Assembly: GCA_937864895.1 (NCBI GenBank)
Contig: CALMDF010000169.1
Location: 1 to 5,125, forward strand
Origin: an uncultured Holophagales bacterium
GTDB lineage: Bacteria > Acidobacteriota > Thermoanaerobaculia > UBA5066
Length of the DNA: 5,125 bases
Direction: 5' to 3'
The translations under genes were made by a program, and so were the position numbers. Shown here one piece after another: positions 1-5,125 of this stretch (position 1 is its first letter; every line of letters begins with the position of its first letter). The notes under the pieces were generated by a model. The model did no database searches. It had not been told where the DNA came from and saw only the letters and a program-made list of their open reading frames with translations.

Positions 1-1
1 T

Positions 2-73
2 GATCGTCGGCTGGCTGCCCGGGTTGATCATGACCCCAACGGCAAGATCTACCTCGTCGCGAACCGGCCGTAG
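2..73 (+). CDS. 3' end of an unidentified gene (partial)
   Basis: Frame 2 is open from the window edge to a TAG at 71-73 and gives 23 residues ending in KIYLVANRP. The run of alternating hydrophobic residues (KIYLVA) just before the stop looks like a terminal beta-strand, and the preceding DHDPNG looks like a turn of the kind seen in beta-propeller or other all-beta proteins. That is only an impression from a very short tail, and no family can be named. Frame 1 is closed at its first codon. Frame 3 is also open, to a TGA near 168, but its translation is a low-complexity Arg/Ser/Thr string typical of shadow frames. A different gene end, or no gene, remains possible. Confidence 0.4.
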   Translation, partial: DRRLAARVDHDPNGKIYLVANRP

Positions 74-88
74 GAGCTCGATCCTCGC

Positions 89-111
89 CGGCAGGGCGAT
101 GGAGCCCGCCG
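89..111. other. Bulged stem-loop in the gap before the DUF3943 gene
   Basis: CGGC-A-GGGC (89-97) can pair with GCCC-GCCG (104-111) around a six-base GATGGA loop. This gives eight G:C pairs with a single bulged A. It lies 16 bases after the TAG of the upstream fragment, so it could protect or end that transcript. No T-run follows, so it is not a canonical intrinsic terminator, and hairpins of this size arise easily in G+C-rich DNA. Confidence 0.3.
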
Positions 112-178
112 CCCTCCGGAATGAGAAGGAGATATCGCGTCCGCGAGCACGGACCCTCGAGGTGTGACAATCCGGGGC

Positions 179-185
179 GGGAGAG
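179..185 (+). promoter_or_regulatory. Ribosome binding site favouring the GTG start at 193
   Basis: GGGAGAG ends seven bases before the GTG at 193. The alternative in-frame ATG at 121 is preceded directly by CCTCCGGA, with no purine-rich site at a suitable distance. The protein from 193 also begins with a clean signal peptide, while the 24 extra residues from 121 are Arg-rich and would precede it. Both points favour 193. Confidence 0.5.
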
Positions 186-192
186 TGGATTC

Positions 193-1701
193 GTGAGACC
201 CAGGACTCGGAATCGACGGTGGCTCCTCGGCGCCGCCGCAGTGCTCGTCGTCGCGACCTCGTGCGCGGCAGCCGAGCCGGGGGCGGGGTTGGCCTGCCCC
301 GTGCTCGAGGGCCTCGCCGGGGACGGCGGACCGGTGTCGGAGGCCCCCTCGGAGGCGCCCGCCACGCCCTCGTCCTCGAAGGACGTAAACCAGGGCGCGA
401 AGCTCGATTCGTGGGCGCCCCCGAAGCGGAGCTTCGCGATGGCGGCCGGGCAGACCCTGCTGATGAACCTGCTGCCCTGGGCCTACGGCCGCTACGGCTC
501 GCAGTCCCAGTTCGCATTCATCTCGTGGGACACGCTCCGCAACAACCTCGAGACGGGCTTCACCTACGACAGGGACGAGTTCCGGACCAACCAGTACTCG
601 CACCCGTACCACGGGGCCCTCTATTTCGGCGCGGCCCGCCAGAACGGGTACTCGTTCTGGGAGTCGGGAGTCTTCACGTTCTTCGGGAGCATGGTCTGGG
701 AGGTCACGCTCGAGTCGCAGCCACCGGCGATAAACGACCTCGTCAGCACGACGCTCGGCGGGATGGACCAGGGAGAGATCATGTACCGGCTCGGGAGGCT
801 CCTCCGCGACGAGACGGCCCGCGGCGGCGAGCGTTTCTGGCGGGAGCTCGGAGGCGCGTTCGTCGACCCGATGGGCGGCCTCAACCGCCTCATCCGGGGC
901 GAGCTGAAGGGCGCTCGCGAGAACCCGCCCGACCGCTTCCCGAGCCGCTTCGTCGTCGACCTGGCAGGCTTCGGGCAGAGCCGCGCGGGCGGCCCCGGGG
1001 AAGACGACCCTCCGGACCAGCTCGGGCTCGCGCTCCGGCTCCGCTACGGGGACCTGTTCGACGGGGAGCACCACGGGCCCTACGAGTTCTTCGAGCTCGC
1101 CCTCGACATGCCGACCTCGTCCCGCCTGCTCTTCTCGCGCGCCGAGACCCGCGGCGTCCTCTTCGACGGCCCGCTCGGGAACGGGGAGGGCCCCCGGCAG
1201 AGGCTCGCCCTGATGCTCCACTTCGTCTTCAACCAGGACGGAGGCCCGATCCCCTTCGGCGGAGAGTCCTTCGACCTCTCGCACCTGTCCCTGGTGCCGC
1301 TCCGGGGTGGGGCCGAGCTGCGGACGGAGGCGGGAGTCACGGTCTACCCGATAGCCGCCCTCGGTGTCGACCACGAGGACGTCGGCTTGGCCCTCTACGG
1401 GCGGGACTACGACTACGGCCCTGTCGCCGGCGTCCAGGCGTCGGCCCGCATCCGGCGGCGGGAGACAGACCTCGTGGGAATCGGCTGGAGCAGCCTCTGG
1501 CAGTCGACCTTGGACGGAGTCAGCCGCGGGAGCCGCCTCCAGCGGTTCTCTGCGGAGGCGAGGGTGCCCTTCCCAGGAGACCGCCTTTCCGTCGGCGCGG
1601 AATGGGCCTGGTCGCGGCGGACGACGACGTACGACGCATTTCCGACGGTCGAGACGTCCGGCTCGACGGTACGGGTCCTCGTGGCCGTGACTTTCCGATG
1701 A
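193..1701 (+). CDS. DUF3943 domain protein, probable outer-membrane beta-barrel
   Basis: Read from GTG 193 this is 502 residues. The N-terminus is a signal peptide: a basic stretch (RPRTRNRR), a hydrophobic core at about 10-23, and a likely signal peptidase I cut after the Ala run near 25-27. A Cys at 24 (ATSC) resembles a lipobox but has Ala where Leu/Val/Ile is usual. A Pro/Ser/Glu-rich linker runs to about residue 70. The segment around 82-206 carries the DUF3943 signature: TNQYSHPYHGALYF near 132-145, SFWESG just after it, and PPAINDLVSTTLGG near 177-190. The function of this family is not established. The rest, to the final VLVAVTFR, alternates hydrophobic and polar residues in strand-length runs separated by Gly/Asp/Pro turns, as in a barrel, so I infer the outer membrane. 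A barrel-like gene starts 10 bases downstream, suggesting co-transcription. The ATG at 121 would give 526 residues and cannot be excluded. Confidence 0.8.
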   Translation: MRPRTRNRRWLLGAAAVLVVATSCAAAEPGAGLACPVLEGLAGDGGPVSEAPSEAPATPSSSKDVNQGAKLDSWAPPKRSFAMAAGQTLLMNLLPWAYGRYGSQSQFAFISWDTLRNNLETGFTYDRDEFRTNQYSHPYHGALYFGAARQNGYSFWESGVFTFFGSMVWEVTLESQPPAINDLVSTTLGGMDQGEIMYRLGRLLRDETARGGERFWRELGGAFVDPMGGLNRLIRGELKGARENPPDRFPSRFVVDLAGFGQSRAGGPGEDDPPDQLGLALRLRYGDLFDGEHHGPYEFFELALDMPTSSRLLFSRAETRGVLFDGPLGNGEGPRQRLALMLHFVFNQDGGPIPFGGESFDLSHLSLVPLRGGAELRTEAGVTVYPIAALGVDHEDVGLALYGRDYDYGPVAGVQASARIRRRETDLVGIGWSSLWQSTLDGVSRGSRLQRFSAEARVPFPGDRLSVGAEWAWSRRTTTYDAFPTVETSGSTVRVLVAVTFR

Positions 1702-1706
1702 GGAGG
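1701..1706 (+). promoter_or_regulatory. Shine-Dalgarno AGGAGG overlapping the upstream stop
   Basis: A perfect AGGAGG begins on the last base of the DUF3943 gene's TGA (1699-1701) and lies five bases before the GTG at 1712. Its position selects GTG 1712 over the in-frame ATG at 1721, which would be 14 bases away. A ribosome finishing the upstream gene would sit on this site, so the two genes are probably translationally linked. Confidence 0.75.
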
Positions 1707-1711
1707 ACCTC

Positions 1712-2368
1712 GTGAAGCCGATGAGGCCCATCGTTCTCGTCGAAGCGCTCGGGCGGGGGCTCGGCGCCGCGGCGCTGGCCGTGTCGCTGGCCGCGCCCGC
1801 CGTCGCCCAGGACCGTCCCTGGGAGGTGACGCTCGTCGGCGGGGCGGCATTCGGCAGCCGGGTCGTGACCCTGCAGGACCTGGAGACCCGCATCGACACC
1901 GCGGGCCTCGCCGGCGTGCGTGTCGCCCGGGCGCTGAACCGTTCGTTCCGCCTCGAGGCCGGGTGGACGCACACGTCCGCCGACCTCGTCTCGCGCGATC
2001 CGTCGGCCGGGGAGCCCTACCGGAAGAGCGGCGAGGTGGACACCGACTGCTTCGAGCTCGACGTCTTCTACGAATTCGGCGGCGCGGCGACCCGGGGGTA
2101 CTTCGGGCTCGGGGCCGGGGCGATGTCGATCTCGCCTCCCGTGCCGACCCTCTCGGAGTCCCAGACGCGCTTCGCCGCGAACGCGGCGGTCGGTCTGCGG
2201 CAGGCGCTCGGGTCCCGCTTCGCCCTGCGGGTCGAGGGACGGTACCGGTGGCGCGACGGAAAGTCGCGCGTCGGCACGATCTACTGCGGCGAGGGGGAGT
2301 GCGTTCCCTTCACGACGAACTGGTACACGAGCGAGGAGTTGACGCTCGGCCTGAGCTACAGCTTCTGA
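1712..2368 (+). CDS. Small outer-membrane beta-barrel protein
   Basis: The 218-residue product has a signal peptide: a basic start, a hydrophobic Ala/Leu/Val core to about residue 29, and a textbook AVA cut before Q33. The mature part of about 186 residues is the size of an eight-stranded barrel of the OmpX/OmpW-like 'outer membrane protein beta-barrel' class. Strand-like segments include WEVTLVGGAAFGSR, SFRLEAGWTHTSADLV, CFELDVFYEF, GYFGLGAGAMSI, RFALRVEGRYRW and the last strand LTLGLSYSF. The terminal Phe is the usual outer-membrane assembly signal recognised by the BAM machinery. Loops are acidic and polar. One near 192-197 carries a Cys pair (YCGEGEC), which may form a disulfide outside the cell. 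It follows the DUF3943 gene with a 10-base gap and a strong ribosome site, so the two are likely one operon. No ligand or specific role can be read from the sequence. Confidence 0.8.
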   Translation: MKPMRPIVLVEALGRGLGAAALAVSLAAPAVAQDRPWEVTLVGGAAFGSRVVTLQDLETRIDTAGLAGVRVARALNRSFRLEAGWTHTSADLVSRDPSAGEPYRKSGEVDTDCFELDVFYEFGGAATRGYFGLGAGAMSISPPVPTLSESQTRFAANAAVGLRQALGSRFALRVEGRYRWRDGKSRVGTIYCGEGECVPFTTNWYTSEELTLGLSYSF

Positions 2369-2376
2369 CGCCTCTT

Positions 2377-2407
2377 CCCCCCGGAGGGGGTGCCGGACGG
2401 CGTCCGG
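2377..2407. other. Two adjacent small hairpins after the OMP gene
   Basis: The first hairpin is CCCCC (2377-2381) paired with GGGGG (2386-2390) around CGGA. The second is CCGGAC (2393-2398) paired perfectly with GTCCGG (2402-2407) around GGC. They begin nine bases after the stop of the barrel gene, a good position for 3'-end protection or Rho-assisted termination. No T-run follows directly, so intrinsic termination here is not supported. Confidence 0.35.
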
Positions 2408-2460
2408 GGTACGAGGCGGAGGGTGCGGCCTGGCGGGTTGAAGTGAACCGGTAGGACCTG

Positions 2461-2478
2461 ACGGCCCTCCCGTTTTTT
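2461..2478 (+). terminator. Weak terminator-like hairpin with T6 run
   Basis: ACGG (2461-2464) can pair with CCGT (2470-2473) around CCCTC, and is followed at once by T2473-2478, the longest T-run in this G+C-rich window. The stem is only four to five pairs, which is short for an efficient intrinsic terminator. Its position between the envelope gene pair and the dehydrogenase pair is right for separating two transcription units. It could equally be chance, or part of a promoter for the downstream gene. Confidence 0.35.
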
Positions 2479-2500
2479 GTCTTTCTCACCCCCGTCGCCG

Positions 2501-2508
2501 GAGAGAGG
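2501..2508 (+). promoter_or_regulatory. Ribosome binding site for the alcohol dehydrogenase gene
   Basis: The purine stretch GAGAGAGG ends eight bases before the GTG at 2517. An out-of-frame ATG at 2509 lies between them and opens a three-codon frame (Met-Ala-Pro-stop) whose TGA at 2518-2520 overlaps the GTG. The protein family's N-terminus (MKAMLLDAPG) fits a start at 2517, so this site is assigned to it. Confidence 0.55.
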
Positions 2509-2516
2509 ATGGCCCC

Positions 2517-3500
2517 GTGAAGGCGATGCTCCTCGACGCGCCCGGCCGGACCCTTCGGATGGCTCTCGTTCCCGATCCCGTCCCCGCGAGGGGCCAGGTG
2601 CTGATCCGGGTCTCGGCCTGCGCCGTCTGCAGGACCGATCTCCACGTCGTGGACGGCGACCTGCCCGACCCGAAGCTCCCGCTCGTCCTCGGGCACGAGA
2701 TCGTCGGGGTCGTGGAGGCGGCCGGGGCGGAGGCCGCCCGCTTCGCGGTCGGGGCGAGGGTGGGAGTGCCGTGGCTCGGCTCGACGTGCGGCCGCTGCCG
2801 GTACTGCTCCGAGGGGGACGAGAACCTCTGCGACGAGGCGCGGGTCACCGGGTACCACCTCGACGGCGGCTTCGCGGAGCTCACCGTCGCGGACGAGCGT
2901 TTCTGCCTTCCGATCGCCGGGGAGTTCTCCGACGTCGAGGCGGCGCCCCTCCTCTGCGCCGGCCTGATCGGGTACCGGACCCTCCGGATGGCGGGCGACC
3001 CGCGCAAGGTCGGGATCTGGGGCTTCGGGGCGGCGGCGCACCTCGTTGCGCAGGTGGCCCGCTTCGAGGGCCGGGAGGTCTTCGCCTTCACTCGGCCCGG
3101 CGACGCCGCCTCGCAGGACTTCGCGCTCGCCCTCGGGGCCTCGTGGGCGGGGGGCTCGGACGAGCCTCCCCCGGAGCCGCTCGACGCGGCGCTCGTCTTC
3201 GCGCCCGTCGGAGCGCTCGTCCCGGCCGCCCTCGGGTCCGTGAGGAAGGGCGGCGTCGTCGTCTGCGGCGGCATCCACATGTCCGACATTCCCTCGTTCC
3301 CCTATTCGCTCCTCTGGGGGGAGAGGATCGTCCGATCGGTCGCGAACCTGGCCCGGAAGGACGGGGAGGAGTTCCTCTCGCTCGCGGCACGGGCCAGGGT
3401 CAGGAGCCACGGCCGGCCGTATCCGCTGGAACGGGCGAACGAGGCCCTCGCCGATCTCCGGGAGGGGCGGCTCGAGGGCGCGGCGGTCCTCGTCCCGTGA
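2517..3500 (+). CDS. Zinc-dependent alcohol dehydrogenase (MDR family)
   Basis: This 327-residue cytoplasmic medium-chain dehydrogenase would oxidise an alcohol or reduce an aldehyde with a nicotinamide cofactor. The catalytic-zinc ligands are visible: C38 in AVCRTDLH, H60-E61 in GHE, and C147 in LLCAGL. The structural-zinc cluster is complete (C91, C94, C97, C105 in a CxxCxxCx7C pattern), so both zinc sites look intact. The Rossmann glycine region GFGAAAH (169-175) lacks the third Gly, which is usual in the short bacterial zinc ADH subgroup of about 325 residues that includes mycobacterial AdhA-like proteins. The second strand of the nucleotide fold ends in FTR (191-193) rather than Asp/Glu, which suggests NADP(H). 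The GTG start has a ribosome site eight bases upstream, and ATG 2526 is a weaker alternative. The stop overlaps the start of the next gene, so the two are almost certainly co-translated. The substrate cannot be read from the sequence. Confidence 0.9.
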   Translation: MKAMLLDAPGRTLRMALVPDPVPARGQVLIRVSACAVCRTDLHVVDGDLPDPKLPLVLGHEIVGVVEAAGAEAARFAVGARVGVPWLGSTCGRCRYCSEGDENLCDEARVTGYHLDGGFAELTVADERFCLPIAGEFSDVEAAPLLCAGLIGYRTLRMAGDPRKVGIWGFGAAAHLVAQVARFEGREVFAFTRPGDAASQDFALALGASWAGGSDEPPPEPLDAALVFAPVGALVPAALGSVRKGGVVVCGGIHMSDIPSFPYSLLWGERIVRSVANLARKDGEEFLSLAARARVRSHGRPYPLERANEALADLREGRLEGAAVLVP

Positions 3501-4516
3501 GCGCGCTCCTCTCCGGTCTCCTCGACGCGGCCCTCGACGCCTCGATCGTCTTCTCGTTCGACCGGAACGGCTTCAGGCGTCACGCGCGGGGATTCGAGCC
3601 GAAGGACCTCGAGGTCGATCTCGCGGGAAGGACGGTCCTCGTCACCGGGGCGAACTCCGGAATCGGCAGGGCGGCCGCGGGAGGGCTCGCGCGCCTCGGC
3701 GCCCGCGTCGTGCTGCTCTGCCGGGACGAGGCGCGGGGCCGGGAGGCGCTCGGCGAGCTGGAGCGGGAGACTCGAAGCCGGACGCTCGAGGTCGTCCGCC
3801 TCGACGTCTCCGACCTCGCGGACGTCCGGCGGGTGGCCGGGCTGTTCCGGGACGGGCGGGTCGACGCCCTCGTCCACAACGCCGGGGTCCTCCCGGACAG
3901 GCGCGTGACGACCCGGGACGGCCTGGAGCTCACGCTGGCGACGAACCTCGTCGGGCCTTTCCTCCTCACGAGTCTCCTGATGCCGGCCCTCGAGCGCGCC
4001 CGGGGGAGGGTGGTCCACGTTTCCTCCGGGGGGATGTACACGCAGCGGCTCGACGTGGTGGAGCTCTTCCGGGGGGGAGGGGAATCGTTCGACGGCGTCG
4101 TCCAGTACGCGCGGACGAAGCGCGCCCTCGTCGTCCTGAACGAGCTCTTCGCCGGGCGCTTCGCGGGGAGCGGCGTGACGTTCTCGGCCATGCACCCGGG
4201 TTGGGCCGACACGCCGGCCGTGAGGACGTCCCTCCCCCGGTTCCACGCCGTGACGAAAGCGATCCTCAGGTCTCCCGAGGAGGGTGCCGACACGGTCGTC
4301 TGGCTCGCCGCGAGCCCGGCCGCGGAGGGGAGGAGCGGCCTCTTCTGGTTCGACCGCGCCCCGGCCGCGACGACGCCTCTACCCGGGACCCGGGAGACGG
4401 CGGAGGAGATGGACCGGCTCGAGGCGGCCCTCGCCGCCGCGGCGGGCCTCGACGGGGCGCCTACTTCGCCCGCGGGAGAAGCGCGAGGCAGGAGGCGCAG
4501 AAGTCGGGGTTCTTGA
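3497..4516 (+). CDS. DHRS12-like short-chain dehydrogenase/reductase
   Basis: The 339-residue product is a single-domain SDR. The cofactor motif is TGANSGIG (50-57), followed by a second strand ending in LLCRDEARG with R76, a pattern that usually means NADP(H). The HNAG motif is at 128-131 and the structural Asn is in ATN (148-150). The catalytic Ser is in VSSGGM (probably S177), and the YxxxK pair is Y204/K208 in YARTKR. The 26-residue spacing from Ser to Tyr, with the intervening FDG, and the later HPGWADTP (233-240) match eukaryotic DHRS12 and its bacterial relatives. Their N-terminus also resembles the FEPKDLEVDLAGR (33-45) here, which supports the start. The GTG at 3497 overlaps the dehydrogenase stop (GTGA, 3497-3500) and has no good ribosome site, so translation probably depends on the upstream gene. 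Residues after about 320 form an Arg-rich tail encoded antisense to the neighbouring protease gene. The substrate is unknown; an aldehyde, ketone or lipid-type substrate is a guess. Confidence 0.88.
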   Translation: MSALLSGLLDAALDASIVFSFDRNGFRRHARGFEPKDLEVDLAGRTVLVTGANSGIGRAAAGGLARLGARVVLLCRDEARGREALGELERETRSRTLEVVRLDVSDLADVRRVAGLFRDGRVDALVHNAGVLPDRRVTTRDGLELTLATNLVGPFLLTSLLMPALERARGRVVHVSSGGMYTQRLDVVELFRGGGESFDGVVQYARTKRALVVLNELFAGRFAGSGVTFSAMHPGWADTPAVRTSLPRFHAVTKAILRSPEEGADTVVWLAASPAAEGRSGLFWFDRAPAATTPLPGTRETAEEMDRLEAALAAAAGLDGAPTSPAGEARGRRRRSRGS

Positions 4517-4976
4517 GGTCGACGCTCTCGGGCCAGAGGGAGCGGTGCATGGGGCAGTCGTTCACGACGCAGTGGACGAGCCCGGCGGCGTGGCCGAGCT
4601 CGTGGGCGACCTCCACGCGCAGGCGGTGCGAGAGGACCTCCTCGGAGAGAGCGTTCTCCTCGGGCGGCCGGAGACGGGCCAGGGAGAGGACGCCCCTGCC
4701 GCCCGCGAGGTGAGTGAGGCCGAAGACGTAGGTGAGCGCCGGGACGAAGAGGTCGACGCCGACGAGGAGCAGGTTCAGCCAGCCCGGCTCGGGCGCGGGC
4801 ACGAGCTCGAGGACGCTCGCGGCGTCGTACTGCGCCCGGGACCTGTCGTAGCTGGACGCAAGGGAGCCCCGGAAGAGGATCGACTCGCCGGGGAGGAGCG
4901 GCGGCGCGAGGCCGCTGAAGGCGCTCCTGACGTGGGAAGGAGGGACGTCCGCGGTGTGAAGGAGCCGGACCTTCAC
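4461..4976 (-). CDS. amzA: Archaemetzincin family zinc metalloprotease
   Basis: The 171-residue product carries the archaemetzincin signature near its C-terminus. HELGHAAGLVH (125-135) supplies the three catalytic-zinc His and the Glu general base. It continues with C136, C141, the Met-turn residue M143 (CPM), and a CxxC at 160-163. The four Cys form the second, structural zinc site of this family. The length is close to the family norm of roughly 170-200 residues. Upstream segments such as SYDRSRAQYDAASVL and LLLVGVDLFVPALTYVFGL match the family's usual beta-strand region before the helix. There is no signal peptide, so the enzyme should be cytoplasmic. Archaemetzincins are proposed to be aminopeptidase-like or minimal peptidases, but physiological substrates are poorly known. 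The GTG start overlaps the stop of the upstream regulator gene (GTGA) with no ribosome site, so translational coupling is likely. Its 3' end overlaps the convergent reductase gene by 56 bases. Confidence 0.92.
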   Translation of the reverse strand: MKVRLLHTADVPPSHVRSAFSGLAPPLLPGESILFRGSLASSYDRSRAQYDAASVLELVPAPEPGWLNLLLVGVDLFVPALTYVFGLTHLAGGRGVLSLARLRPPEENALSEEVLSHRLRVEVAHELGHAAGLVHCVVNDCPMHRSLWPESVDLKNPDFCASCLALLPRAK

Positions 4977-5125
4977 GGGCGGTCGATACCGTACTTCCGC
5001 ATCTTGTTGTAGAGCGTCACCCGGTCGATCTCGAGCGCCCGGGCGGCCTGGGCGACGTTGAACCCCATCGTGGAGAGGATCTTACGGATGTGCGCTTCCT
5101 CGGCCGAGGCGAGCGTCATCGAGGC
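4973..5125 (-). CDS. C-terminus of a sigma-54-dependent (NtrC-family) response regulator (partial)
   Basis: The frame enters from the right edge and runs 50 residues to a TGA (4973-4975 on the plus strand). The residues form a Fis-type helix-turn-helix: EEAHIRKILSTMGFNVAQAA, then RALEIDRVTLYNKMRKYGI, ending in DRP. The pattern of a first helix ending in a short turn, N-x-x-x-A-A-x-x-L, then a recognition helix R-x-T-L-Y-x-K-x-x-K-Y is characteristic of HTH_8 domains at the C-terminus of NtrC/AtoC/ZraR-type activators. These proteins bind upstream DNA and drive sigma-54 RNA polymerase with an AAA+ domain. That domain and any receiver domain lie outside the window, so 'response regulator' rather than another sigma-54 activator is inferred. 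Its stop overlaps the start of the archaemetzincin gene. Confidence 0.82.
   Translation of the reverse strand, partial: ASMTLASAEEAHIRKILSTMGFNVAQAARALEIDRVTLYNKMRKYGIDRP

Noticed and set aside
253..273. Possible lipoprotein signal (ATSC) in the DUF3943 protein
   Set aside because: The -3 residue is Ala instead of Leu/Val/Ile, and an Ala run just after the Cys offers a signal peptidase I site. A lipidated barrel is less likely.
49..1974. Long minus-strand frame of 641 codons across the two envelope genes
   Set aside because: Its translation is a Glu/Arg/Pro/Ala-rich low-complexity string with no recognisable domain. It is the antisense shadow of two genes that have signal peptides, family motifs and ribosome sites.
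2430..2443. TGGC...TTGA stretch resembling a sigma-54 -24/-12 promoter
   Set aside because: The spacing between the two blocks is three bases, far shorter than required, and the second block is TTGA instead of TTGC.
2477..3496. Upstream extension of the reductase frame, which would give a 679-residue fusion
   Set aside because: The extension is an Arg/Gly/Pro-rich shadow of the alcohol dehydrogenase. The SDR homology begins just after GTG 3497, and the stop-start overlap there is a normal operon junction.
2310..4246. Minus-strand frames opposite the dehydrogenase pair
   Set aside because: These are compositionally biased shadows. The plus strand carries complete zinc-ADH and SDR motif sets over the same bases.
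4382..4395. Tandem CCCGGG palindromes separated by one base
   Set aside because: They lie inside the reductase coding sequence in very G+C-rich DNA and encode ordinary residues (Pro-Gly-Thr-Arg). There is no T-run or other sign of function.
4284..5012. Plus-strand frame across the archaemetzincin gene
   Set aside because: It is a Glu/Arg/Gly-rich antisense shadow. The minus strand has the full HExxHxxGxxH and Cys signature.

Overview
The window is strongly G+C-rich, and its real genes have mostly G or C at third codon positions. It comes from a bacterium with an outer membrane, because two consecutive genes encode exported proteins that look like outer-membrane beta-barrels. The gene mix is an OMP pair with a DUF3943 member, a zinc alcohol dehydrogenase, a DHRS12-like reductase, a bacterial archaemetzincin and a sigma-54-type response regulator. 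That mix would fit a high-GC Gram-negative lineage such as Acidobacteriota or a myxobacterium-like group. This assignment is inference; no marker gene in the window settles it.

Layout, left to right. Bases 2-73 hold the probable 3' end of an unidentified plus-strand gene, followed by a short gap with a bulged hairpin. Bases 193-2368 hold a two-gene plus-strand unit: a DUF3943 protein with a barrel-like C-terminal half, then 10 bases later an eight-strand-type outer-membrane barrel protein. A 148-base gap follows, with two small hairpins and a weak terminator-like T-run. Bases 2517-4516 hold a second plus-strand unit: a zinc-dependent medium-chain alcohol dehydrogenase whose stop overlaps the start of a DHRS12-like short-chain dehydrogenase (GTGA). 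Running toward it on the minus strand is a third unit: the C-terminal Fis-type helix-turn-helix of an NtrC-family regulator, cut by the window edge. Its stop overlaps (again GTGA) the start of an archaemetzincin zinc protease gene. The reductase and archaemetzincin genes converge and overlap by 56 bases at their 3' ends.

Working together: the two oxidoreductases are probably co-translated, and both have features suggesting NADP(H) use, so a joint aldehyde, ketone or alcohol conversion is plausible. The archaemetzincin is translationally tied to a sigma-54 activator, which suggests a regulated protease, with the regulon unknown. The two envelope proteins form their own unit. All five gene starts called inside the window are GTG. 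I see no mobile element, CRISPR array, tRNA or rRNA. No novel multi-gene system is clearly evident. The archaemetzincin-regulator coupling and its antisense overlap are the most interesting points.
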